From: Gammaproteobacteria bacterium
GTDB taxonomy: Bacteria > Pseudomonadota > Gammaproteobacteria > UBA4575
Assembly: GCA_011523795.1 (NCBI GenBank)
Contig: WTFY01000009.1
Coordinates: forward strand, 62,001-126,000
Direction of reading: 5' to 3'
DNA length: 64,000 nucleotides
Shown piece after piece: positions 1 to 7,540 of this stretch (its first letter is position 1; each line of letters starts with the position of its first letter). The notes below the pieces were generated by a model. That model saw only the letters and a program-made list of their open reading frames with translations, did no database searches and was not told where the DNA came from. Both the position numbers and the translations under genes were made by a program.

Positions 1-235
1 ATGTCTTGTCTTCAAGCAGTTCGTCGATGAGGTCCGGCTGATCTTTGAGGTGTGCGAAGGTCTTCTTGCGGAGTTGTTCGCGTTTGCTGTCGAACTCGTC
101 GGAAAGTCGCTTCAGGAACAGCATGCCGAAAATAAACTCCTTGAACTCCGAGGCATCCATCTTGCCTCGCAGGATGTCGGCGGCCTTAAGGAGGAAGGAC
201 TCGAGTTGTGCGAGGGTGATCTTCTCCTGTTTCAT
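1..235 (-). CDS. hsdM: Type I restriction-modification methylase subunit HsdM, N-terminal part (runs off the window)
   Basis: The minus strand from an ATG at 235 reads without a stop to the window edge, giving 78 residues that begin [20 protein letters not shown] and contain [18 protein letters not shown]. This is the typical helical N-terminal domain (HsdM_N) of the type I DNA adenine methyltransferase subunit. In this family HsdM pairs with the specificity subunit HsdS to methylate host DNA and with HsdR to restrict. The SAM-binding and NPPF motifs would lie outside the window, so whether the gene is intact is unknown. It starts 12 bases after the Mrr-like gene stops, so both probably share one transcript. 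Confidence 0.85.
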   Translation of the reverse strand, partial: MKQEKITLAQLESFLLKAADILRGKMDASEFKEFIFGMLFLKRLSDEFDSKREQLRKKTFAHLKDQPDLIDELLEDKT

Positions 236-247
236 CAGGCGTATGTG

Positions 248-1192
248 CTACAGCTCTTCCTGTTCAAAATAGTCTTCGTCGACCCGCTTGATCTCGTAGC
301 GATCGCGTGTCCGTACTCCTACACCGTGTTGGACCATAAGCCGGGCCAATTCTTCTCCATCGATCAGAATGATTCGCTTTGGACTGCGTGCGATGTAATC
401 CCGCGCAGATCGCGTGAATCCGGCTGTGGTGACGAAAACACCCTTGGACGTGCCTGCCGCGTCGATGGCCCCTGCAAAGTTTCGCAAGTCGCTTTCACCG
501 ACGTTGCTGCCTTCGGCGTACTTCTTGGCCTGAACATAGACCTCGTCCAGACCGAGCGCGTCTTCCCTGATTGTACCGTCGATGCCGCCATCCCCTGAGC
601 GTCCTGTCACACGGCTCTTGGCTGCATCACCTCCACCATACCCCATCGCAACCAGTAGATCGACAATCACATGCTCAAGAAACTCGGGAGGAGAACTGCG
701 GACAAGATCCAATATTTCAGACTCCAGCATGGTACGCAGTTCCTCGGCAGCACGCCCCAGTTGTTCTTCAGGAGTCTCTTCGGAGCCAGGCACTTGGGAC
801 TGTGTTGGCGCAGCCTTGATTGTGCCCTCATGTTCCTTCCGTTGCTGCACCAAACGCTTCCACTCTGCATACGCTGGATAAGTACGAAGTACAGTCTTAT
901 CCACTCTCTCCGGTGCTTCACTCAGTAACCGGTGACCCTCAGTTGTTAGTTGATACACTGCGCGGCGTACCCGTTTCACCAGCCCGGCCCGTTCCAGGTA
1001 GAGTAACGACCAGCTTATGCGATTGTTCAAGACCGTCTGCTGCCCACTTGGCACCCGTTGGGAGAGTTCTTCCTCAGTCAGCTTTTCTGAAGCAGCAACA
1101 TGGGCTCGTATCTTGGATAGTGGAGCCTCCAACCCGTCGGCGAGTGCCTTGAGGACTGGAAGCATGAGCGACTGATAGTCACCGATAGGCAT
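248..1192 (-). CDS. mrr: Mrr-family restriction endonuclease
   Basis: 314 residues, close to the length of E. coli Mrr. Residues 1-95 form the winged-helix Mrr N-terminal domain, followed by a charged linker. Residues about 165-290 are the Mrr catalytic (PD-(D/E)xK-like) domain, with the pattern GDGGIDG (Asp205) followed by VYVQAKK (Gln221, Lys223) and then FVTTAGFTRSA. Mrr enzymes cleave methylated DNA as type IV restriction enzymes. This one is directly upstream of hsdM (12-base gap), an arrangement in which a modification-dependent nuclease and a modifying enzyme are co-expressed. The alternative is that it is an accessory of the type I system rather than an independent type IV enzyme. Start chosen at the ATG at 1192. 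Confidence 0.9.
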   Translation of the reverse strand: MPIGDYQSLMLPVLKALADGLEAPLSKIRAHVAASEKLTEEELSQRVPSGQQTVLNNRISWSLLYLERAGLVKRVRRAVYQLTTEGHRLLSEAPERVDKTVLRTYPAYAEWKRLVQQRKEHEGTIKAAPTQSQVPGSEETPEEQLGRAAEELRTMLESEILDLVRSSPPEFLEHVIVDLLVAMGYGGGDAAKSRVTGRSGDGGIDGTIREDALGLDEVYVQAKKYAEGSNVGESDLRNFAGAIDAAGTSKGVFVTTAGFTRSARDYIARSPKRIILIDGEELARLMVQHGVGVRTRDRYEIKRVDEDYFEQEEL

Positions 1193-1619
1193 ACAGTATA
1201 ATTCTTTTATATATCAAAGTGCCAAGTTGTCACACACTGTTGAACCTGATATTCCTTCGTAATATGCGCTTAGCTAAGTGCTTGAGCTTCTTGTAGGTAT
1301 GGCTACAGTTGCGATATTGTCCAGAAGTGGTGCGTCTACTGCAACACCATGTGGAGGTTCAGCAAATGATATTGCTCGTTCTTGCTCTGCCCCTTAAACT
1401 TGCCCCAGTTTATGGGAAGCCTGTTAGGATTCAGCGCTCCTTAGGAAGTACAATTAAAAACAGAACTTTCTAAAAGCCTGAACAGACAATGGCTTAAGAC
1501 TATTATTCGAATCCTGCTCGGCCAATATACATTTTTATGTATGCCCATACACCCTCAGATCATGGTCTCAAAACTGCAGGGCATTTTTCGGCAAATGCTT
1601 TCTTTTGGGGAATTGAGAA
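1193..1619. other. Non-coding A/T-rich stretch between mrr and the IS remnant
   Basis: No convincing gene. It holds the presumed promoter region of mrr on the minus strand, the outer inverted repeat of the IS remnant (1396-1421), and the left copy of the tRNA-like direct repeat (1504-1521). The rest is A/T-rich sequence with stops in every frame. Confidence 0.5.
1504..1521 (+). repeat. Left copy of an 18-bp tRNA-3'-end-like direct repeat (putative att)
   Basis: TATTCGAATCCTGCTCGG is present here and exactly again at 7851-7868. TTCGAATC plus the following bases look like the T-loop, T-stem and acceptor strand of a tRNA. This copy continues CCAAT while the right copy continues GGCACCATT, so the left one may have lost four bases before CCA. 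Tyrosine integrases often use tRNA 3' ends, so the pair may mark island borders. No full tRNA gene is attached to either copy. Confidence 0.5.
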
Positions 1620-2502
1620 ATGGCTGAAATTAATCTGATTTCCCTGATTGACCGTTTCAATTGTGATTGTTGCATGCCGTCAGACTTTGGAGCAAATTCG
1701 ATGGCCTACCGGCATTTACTACACCCAATGTGGCGATAGAGACGTTCTTGAATTGCCCAAGCACAATCGTTGGGAGTGCAAGAACTGCAAATATTAGTTC
1801 AGCGTGACATCGGGAACCATCATACATGACTCTCACCTTCCGCTTAGAAAATTGTTTCTCGCCATCTACCTGATATACAAATCAAAGAAAGGAATATCGG
1901 CTAACCAGCTTCACCGTACCCTTGGAATTGCTTACTGTACAGCCTGATATCTATTCCACCACATTCGTGAAACAATGAGCAATAACCCGCATGAAGGCCC
2001 TACTCTATTCGGCATAGTGGAAGTCGATGAAACGTTGGTTGACAGCAAGGTAAAAAGTAAAGGACGCCGATATACGAGAAACAAGATGTGGCTAGCTGGA
2101 GCCATTCAAAGGGAAGGCAAGATTCGAGTAGAGTTTTTGCCCGATATCAAAAAGCGTACCTTACATAACTTTATTGCCAGAGCCGTCAAGGGTGAGGCTG
2201 AGGCAATTTTCACGGATGAACTAAGATCGTATCTTGTGCAGACCGTAACACCTGCCATGAGACGGTCAATCATTACCAATGAGTAATGGGTGATTGGAGA
2301 CGTGCATACCAATAGTATTGAAGGTGTGCGGACCTTGTTCAAGCGATCTTTAATGGGCACCTTTCACAGAAGGAGCAAAAAACACATGGATCGCTATCTT
2401 GAAGAACTGAAATGGCGATTCAACAATCGTGATAACGATCACATATTCAGGTATATGCTGGCACACAGCATGAATACCAAGAACATACTCTACCTAACTT
2501 AA
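1620..2502 (+). pseudogene. IS1595-family (ISXO2-like) transposase, pseudogene
   Basis: The reading starts at ATG 1620 (MAEINLISLIDRF), shifts frame near 1672, and continues through a damaged zinc-ribbon (first Cys lost, CGDRDVLELPKHNRWECKNC kept). It then passes in-frame stops at 1795 (TAG), 1945 (TGA) and 2284 (TAA) to the stop at 2500-2502. Between them the ISXO2-like DDE domain is clear: IVEVDETLVDSK holds the first catalytic Asp, FTDELRSY the second, and VHTNSIEGVRTLFKRS plus DRYLEELKWRFNN match the C-terminal part. One frameshift and three stops make it non-functional. Confidence 0.85.
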
Positions 2503-2560
2503 TATGAAGTGGTCTTCTCTCCATAAAACTGGTTCAAGTTAGATAGAAATTCTAGGCTGC

Positions 2561-3415
2561 CTAGCTGTTCCTTTCCGATGGTATATACGTTGTATTTCGA
2601 ACACGAGCTACCTCAGCCCAAACAGACGGCCAATCGTCGAACGACATGGGGCCGTCGACCTCAATGGTGGGGCTGGCTTCGGTTCGTTCTTTCTTAGGCT
2701 TCCACCCTGTGAGGTACCTCGATCTGGAACCTGCCAGTAATGCTGCATCATAGTCTTCCAGACGTTCCATGAAGCGCTTTGTTGCAGTAATCTTGTCACG
2801 AGTGGCGCCAGCCTTGGTTAGACAACGAAGAATACGATCTTCATCAAACTCGCCCAAGTCGGGATCAGTTAATGCTGTAGGATGCAAAAAACAGTGATCC
2901 TCATAGAAGCACAGTAGCCTGCACCAATGTTCTGACCACGAGATGAAAGTATACAAGCTCGGCGACACAAGAATCCCACAAACCTCCTGAACAACTCTGC
3001 TCCTTTTCTCCGACATCCGGTAGGCGTCCAAGAAGCCTCGCCCGAGAAAGAGGTCACGCCGATGCACGACCGGACCAAAACCTAACCCCCCACGCGCAAT
3101 AAATCCATTCAAGAGCAGCTGGTGATATAACAAAGAACCAGCAATGAGGTATTTGCCTGGCTGATTTTTAACTCGTTTCTTTGAATACAATATGAACATG
3201 TCATTCAACCGGAGCGTAGTAAAATCCCTTGTACCAAACACCCGTTTGCGACCAACCATTATTAATTTGTGCGGAACTTTAGATCTGAATCCATGATACT
3301 GCTCATCTAGCTCTGTCACCAGATCCATAAGGCTGTCAGGATTTCTGCACTTGTCTATCTTACTACTCATCCCAAGGGCATCAAGCACAAGAACCGGTGA
3401 TAGGATAGGACGCAT
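2561..3415 (-). CDS. Divergent class III nucleotidyl-cyclase-like protein
   Basis: 284 residues, not confidently assigned. The N-terminal half has the order of motifs seen in bacterial class III adenylate/guanylate-cyclase-like proteins: VLVLDALGMSS (Asp12 at the first metal site), RLNDMFILYS (Asp72 at the second), ARGGLGFG (residues 107-114) and GRGFLDAYRMSEK (125-137). The C-terminal 130 residues are helical and charged with no motif I know. Whether it makes a cyclic nucleotide is inference; base-selecting residues could not be placed. It lies alone on the minus strand between the IS remnant and the ART-like gene, about 520 bases from the latter, inside the A/T-rich island. Alternatives are an inactive cyclase fold or a regulatory protein. 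Confidence 0.55.
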   Translation of the reverse strand: MRPILSPVLVLDALGMSSKIDKCRNPDSLMDLVTELDEQYHGFRSKVPHKLIMVGRKRVFGTRDFTTLRLNDMFILYSKKRVKNQPGKYLIAGSLLYHQLLLNGFIARGGLGFGPVVHRRDLFLGRGFLDAYRMSEKRSRVVQEVCGILVSPSLYTFISWSEHWCRLLCFYEDHCFLHPTALTDPDLGEFDEDRILRCLTKAGATRDKITATKRFMERLEDYDAALLAGSRSRYLTGWKPKKERTEASPTIEVDGPMSFDDWPSVWAEVARVRNTTYIPSERNS

Positions 3416-3932
3416 TTATCCATTTTACATCGCGAATTGTGCGCCGGACAACCAAGCTAAAAGACCGCTTCTCCTACGGCGCTGCTATCTCCTCGGCAAC
3501 TTTCATCATCCTAACTTAGTCCGGAACTTGATAACTGTTATTGGACTGTCCTCGGCCACCATACTTCGGCAAAATCTCTACTTCTTTGTCATCCCACAGC
3601 AACCTGAGAAATACAATTCGGCAGTATTCCTCAAAGACCTTCCGCATTGCATTAGCCATACTGCACGGCTCATCTGACGACTCGATCCACTCATACGATC
3701 CATACCGGGCCGTCACTAATCGAAGCTAGACCTCGCTCATTGAGCATCACCACGACCAATTTCGTACCAGTCTTTATTCAGTTGATGTAGTGCTTCGATT
3801 CTGTGTCGACTTTGTCATTTGTCAAACCCGATTGTGCAGCCTGCTAGCAGGTGCATATCGCCCCTCTTAGACACACCTAGCCCGTGAGGTAACAACTCAA
3901 TCCTGAGATCACTCGACTTGGCTGCCGATCGC
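3416..3932. other. Possible gene debris between the cyclase-like and ART-like genes
   Basis: No intact gene. On the minus strand a GTG-started 66-residue frame at 3716-3516 (contains MANAMRKVFEEYCRIVF and LLWDDKEVEILPKYGG) has protein-like composition. Upstream of it another minus frame reads LLPHGLGVSKRGDMHLLAG, a stop, then RHRIEALHQLNKDWYEIG, a stop. Consecutive protein-like stretches broken by stops suggest a decayed gene. No family was recognised and none has a convincing ribosome binding site. Confidence 0.3.
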
Positions 3933-4595
3933 TCAGCGTACCAACTCGGCTAAGATCTCATTTGCCACGCCACGCTTCACGTCAATGATCGCCTCCTTGA
4001 TCCTCTCTACCCGTTCCAACACGCATACCTCAGCAACTGCACCTTTCCTTCCTCGCGTTTTTTTCCGTATCTCGAATGGATAGTCTTGGAATCGCTTGAA
4101 CAAGCTCATATCTCTGGGGTGTGCAATAGGTTTCGTGCACCCGCTGTTCATCCATGAGAGTCGAATGTTGGGTTCCTCCAACCCAACTAGTGTTTTCGCA
4201 TTAATAACTAACACGTCATGCGTCACTTCTTTGTACGCCGATGCTGAGATCATCGTCTTTAACCGCTCTTTTGTCGGCCAGAAAAACACCATCGAGTTGA
4301 TCAGATCGTACCACTGCCATGGTTCTGCCGTACCACAAAGTGCCCGCCGTAAACCTCCATCAGTCAAAGGCTTCTGGTCTCGTAGCACCGCCCGAGGCCG
4401 ACCTGGACAATCGATCGCCACCCAATGCGGTCGTCGTGACCGTGTAAACTTCTCGATCTCTTCATCACTCTTATCATACAGCTGCAAGAGCGCCTTCGAT
4501 GAAAGTAGCCCATGCTCCTCTATGCTTGGCCAACTGCCTCCCCATGCGATGTGATACAGCACTGGATAGTAGTGCCACAGGTCTTCAGGCATCAT
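3933..4595 (-). CDS. DUF7002-type putative ADP-ribosyltransferase (DarT-like fold)
   Basis: 220 residues from the ATG at 4595. The start contains VLYHIAWGGSWPSIEEHGLL, which resembles the NAD-binding opening of DarT (DUF4433) and related ART-fold toxins, where a His is followed by S-I-x-x-x-G-L. A large conserved middle (HWVAIDCPGRPRAVLRDQKP, WYDLINSMVFFWPT, MNSGCTKP) fits my memory of DUF7002. A late VAEVCV supplies a candidate catalytic Glu (about residue 189). By analogy it would transfer ADP-ribose to a nucleic acid, nucleotide or protein; the substrate is unknown. Its ATG overlaps the stop of the upstream gene as TGATG, so translation is coupled. The macro-domain gene two positions upstream is the natural counter-enzyme. 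Function is inference. Confidence 0.6.
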   Translation of the reverse strand: MMPEDLWHYYPVLYHIAWGGSWPSIEEHGLLSSKALLQLYDKSDEEIEKFTRSRRPHWVAIDCPGRPRAVLRDQKPLTDGGLRRALCGTAEPWQWYDLINSMVFFWPTKERLKTMISASAYKEVTHDVLVINAKTLVGLEEPNIRLSWMNSGCTKPIAHPRDMSLFKRFQDYPFEIRKKTRGRKGAVAEVCVLERVERIKEAIIDVKRGVANEILAELVR

Positions 4596-6208
4596 CACCA
4601 ACGCCTTCTGTCAATGACGCACTTGTGGTCGAATCGATTTCCAATCAGCGAACAAGGTACTCCCCCCACGTTTTCTACCTCTTCCACAAACTTGATTGTC
4701 TCCAGTGACAACTGGTCAAAGCGGACAGCATCGCGGTTGCGTACATCCAAGTAGTCAACGAACGTGAGCGCAATATCCGTTGGGGAGTTTAAATGGCAGG
4801 CGCGACGAAGCATGTACCAGTCGAACTCACCCACTCTTCTCTGCTTCGATGAACGTGATCCTACTTCGTGCTTTAGTAATTCGTCTTCCGGGATTCCTGA
4901 GCGTTCCGATATCGTTTTCCAATTGATTTCTTTCGAGAATTTACCCGAATTTCCGCCGACCCGAATCGGGTACGTCCGGCATACTAGGACTATCTTGCGC
5001 ACCCTCCTAGGGCTAATACCAGCCTCAGAAATACAGCCCGATACAGTGGTGTCTCGCGATGTCACTGACGGATAGTCACCATGGAATATGCTCAAACCTG
5101 TCCCTTGCGTTCCCTCCAGCAAAATTTTCTCGCCTCTTGCATAGGCCAATTCCATACGCTCCACCGTGGAACTGATGTAGGGCTTGAGTTCCCGGAATTG
5201 TTGCCCTAGATCCTTAGCAAGTTTACAGCCCCTATCGTCATGAAATCGGTCTGTTACGCGTCGTGCAGTAGCTTTACCCACTCCCTGAGCCGTAGACCCA
5301 ATCCCAGGCTCCAAGTACTTTTTTTCCCATTGCTGATCCTGGGAGGAGACAACTACCGCATGTTCATCTATGATAAGGCGCTCAGGTTCGACTTCGCATT
5401 CACGTATTTCCTTGAGCAAGAGATGGGGCTCAATTACAGCGCCTGGTCCGATCAGCAATTGCGACTTATTACTCTTTCGCGTCCCACAAGGAAGTGAAAT
5501 ATGCGTGTAAGGGGGTTCCTCGTAAACCTTATGTCCCGCATTGGGTCCTCCAACTCTCATTAGTACGTCGTAGTCGGGTGACAGGTAGTCTGCAATGTTC
5601 CCTTTTCCCTCGCTACCATACTGACCACCTACCAGTACATCAACCAACTTTTCAGATGAACGAGAATGTAGGTTAAGTCTGGCACTGACCTGACAAAGCA
5701 CATCCTTTTCCGTATGGCGCGCTGTGTCAATCACCATATCAGCTTGATGCTTGAGCTTGTCTACTTGGCGCTCTGATGGGTCATTGATCACTTCCTCGTA
5801 ACACAGACCTATATCCTTGTGGCGTTTCGAATTCTCAAATCTTTCCTTTTGAGTTACACAGTCCACAGACAAATGGACGTGCCTAACATTTCGGTGACCA
5901 ATCGCATTCTGAATCTCTGCCATTTGCTTCGGTTTTCGTACACCTTCCAACACAATGGGCATTTCGTCATGGTTACTATGAATTTCTTCTGCGATTTTGA
6001 TAGCAATCCAAGCACATCCAGTCTTTTGATCCAGCCTATTCCCTGCACGTTGAAGGGAAACACGATCACCATCGATCTTTGACATCTGTTCTCGAATGAG
6101 ATCGCTCGTTTTAATGACACGGCATCCGTGGTCTGCCCTGAGTCGATTTGCGAGAACGGTTTTGCCACTTGCCATCCCACCGCTGATCACAATCAGTCTA
6201 ACTGTCAC
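4595..6208 (-). CDS. P-loop nucleotide kinase fused to a PurZ-like adenylosuccinate synthetase
   Basis: 537 residues from a GTG at 6208. Residues 1-180 are a P-loop kinase (VISGGMASGKT Walker A, then VLEGVRKPKQ), similar in layout to dNMP/dephospho-CoA kinases. Residues 188-537 are a short, archaeal/phage-type PurA domain: VGGQYGSEGKG (195-203), GGPNAGH with His226, IGSTAQGVGKA (303-313), EGTQGTGLSIFHGDYPSVTS (365-384), and SKQRRVGEFDW plus PTDIALTFVDYLD. The catalytic Asp of PurA (GDEGKGK, seen in the housekeeping PurA at 26.6-27.9 kb) is Ser199 here. From memory, the same replacement marks the phage enzyme PurZ, which joins aspartate to dGMP on the way to 2-aminoadenine. It is 15 bases downstream of the macro-domain gene and coupled to the ART-like gene. 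Substrate and product are unproven. Confidence 0.75.
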   Translation of the reverse strand: MTVRLIVISGGMASGKTVLANRLRADHGCRVIKTSDLIREQMSKIDGDRVSLQRAGNRLDQKTGCAWIAIKIAEEIHSNHDEMPIVLEGVRKPKQMAEIQNAIGHRNVRHVHLSVDCVTQKERFENSKRHKDIGLCYEEVINDPSERQVDKLKHQADMVIDTARHTEKDVLCQVSARLNLHSRSSEKLVDVLVGGQYGSEGKGNIADYLSPDYDVLMRVGGPNAGHKVYEEPPYTHISLPCGTRKSNKSQLLIGPGAVIEPHLLLKEIRECEVEPERLIIDEHAVVVSSQDQQWEKKYLEPGIGSTAQGVGKATARRVTDRFHDDRGCKLAKDLGQQFRELKPYISSTVERMELAYARGEKILLEGTQGTGLSIFHGDYPSVTSRDTTVSGCISEAGISPRRVRKIVLVCRTYPIRVGGNSGKFSKEINWKTISERSGIPEDELLKHEVGSRSSKQRRVGEFDWYMLRRACHLNSPTDIALTFVDYLDVRNRDAVRFDQLSLETIKFVEEVENVGGVPCSLIGNRFDHKCVIDRRRW

Positions 6209-6223
6209 TAGATCAACTCATGC

Positions 6224-7540
6224 TTATCTAGGTGCAAACTCGAACACCCTAACCTCCAATCCAGTTGATACTAGATGCTCCCGGATTAATCCCTCTATTA
6301 CAGACCAATTCCCTCTTGCTTGCCCTGTACCGATCTTTGGCATCTGTACCATCGTAACGCCTGCTTTGCTGAGTACTTCCCCTGCTTGCCTTAGAGACTT
6401 ATCCAATGCATCGTAACGAATCCTCGGTTTCACTGATTTCCCATATCCCCGCTGTGCAACAAGACTCACAACAAATTTATTGTCAGGCAATCTCGCTACA
6501 TGGACTGCACCAAGTTTTTTTTCCATGGTTCGCTTAGTGGCCCACCACGTATAGTCGTCATAGGCCGTAGGGTGTTCTTCTCTAACTGCAGGCGCAAATC
6601 CCCGTCTTCCCCAACGATTCGCAGTGTCATTCACAATATGGAGTATCGCTACATTTGAGTCGGCAACAAACCGTGCAGCGCTGCCCTGCCTATACCCAAT
6701 TCCTCTTACATTTGGCACCTCAGATGTTGGGCGAATGAAACCCGCTACTCTCAGATTCTCAGTACCTGGTAGAGGGGGTAAAGCAACTCCCTCCACATGT
6801 ACTTCTGGACCATTTTTGTCCCATTGTTCTACCCCCTTTGCTGTAGTACCAATTGCTACGCACTGATCCAGCACCTTGGATTTAAGCCGACGCGGAGCTT
6901 GGCGCCTTGCCCAGTCCAACCAATGTGACGATCCGATTCGGTAATCAATCCGGTACTCCATTAAACTCCTAGCTTTTGCTATTCTGGTTGCTGAGAAACA
7001 TGCCACCCTTGAAGATGCCAGCTTCACTAATCTGATCAAAATAGCCTCCGCGGAAACCTGATACTCTCTTCGCAATTGCATTAGTTCTTCTATCGTCACG
7101 ACAGAATCGCTATTCAGTAGAAACGATCCAACAGGCATCATCATCTCCGCCGCACCTACATTGCAAAGCAGCTCTAACTGCCAGCTATGCCGCTCCCACT
7201 TATCCCGGCTTCGGTTCCGAATCTCATTAGCACAATCTGTAAAAAACGTGTGGGCTATTTCATGGGCGATTGAGAAGTTAACCCTGCTGCGGGGCTTATG
7301 TGGGTTGTATTCAATGACGAAACGGCCATTGACCCAAAACACTCGTGCATCGGCCAATGCGGCATTTGGTCGGACATCAATTCCTCTTTTTTTAGCCAGT
7401 TGGACTGGATCAAATGGTGGACCGCTCCATCCCTGATCCACTGCCTGAAAGACAGCCTGTCGAGCTATGCGTTCCATCTTCTCAATGGGGTCTTCGTCAG
7501 CCGCAAAGCTGACCACAGATTTGTCTGTCCACTTAGCCAT
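6224..7540 (-). CDS. ImmA/IrrE-type metalloprotease fused to a macro (ADP-ribose-binding) domain
   Basis: 438 residues from the ATG at 7540 (a TTG at 7552 would add four). Residues about 45-190 form an ImmA/IrrE peptidase: NFSIAHEIAHTFF contains the HExxH zinc motif (93-97), and GAAEMMMP supplies the third ligand Glu132. No helix-turn-helix precedes it. After a linker, residues 284-436 look like a TARG1/Poa1-type macro domain: AILHIVNDTANRWG, FVVSLVAQRGYG, then VTMVQMPKIGTGQARGNW. The residue that I align to the catalytic Asp125 of human TARG1 appears to be Ala, so it may bind rather than cleave ADP-ribose. First gene of the three-gene operon, the usual place for an antitoxin. ImmA proteases relieve repression or immunity in mobile elements, so the protease part may control the system. 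Confidence 0.75.
   Translation of the reverse strand: MAKWTDKSVVSFAADEDPIEKMERIARQAVFQAVDQGWSGPPFDPVQLAKKRGIDVRPNAALADARVFWVNGRFVIEYNPHKPRSRVNFSIAHEIAHTFFTDCANEIRNRSRDKWERHSWQLELLCNVGAAEMMMPVGSFLLNSDSVVTIEELMQLRREYQVSAEAILIRLVKLASSRVACFSATRIAKARSLMEYRIDYRIGSSHWLDWARRQAPRRLKSKVLDQCVAIGTTAKGVEQWDKNGPEVHVEGVALPPLPGTENLRVAGFIRPTSEVPNVRGIGYRQGSAARFVADSNVAILHIVNDTANRWGRRGFAPAVREEHPTAYDDYTWWATKRTMEKKLGAVHVARLPDNKFVVSLVAQRGYGKSVKPRIRYDALDKSLRQAGEVLSKAGVTMVQMPKIGTGQARGNWSVIEGLIREHLVSTGLEVRVFEFAPR

Larger units (their letters stand above)
1396..2541 (+). mobile_element. Degenerate IS1595-type insertion sequence with imperfect inverted ends
   Basis: The left end (1396-1421, reading inwards AACTTGCCCCAGTTTATGGG) and the right end (2511-2541, reading inwards on the minus strand AACTTGAACCAGTTTTATGG) match over most of their length, so they look like decayed terminal inverted repeats around the broken transposase at 1620-2502. 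The total of about 1.15 kb fits the family. The tRNA-like repeat at 1504 lies inside these limits, which is unexpected. The left end may therefore belong to another decayed copy. No target-site duplication was recognised. Confidence 0.5.

Noticed and set aside
50-598. Plus-strand frames opposite mrr and hsdM
   Set aside because: They are antisense shadows of two recognisable minus-strand genes.
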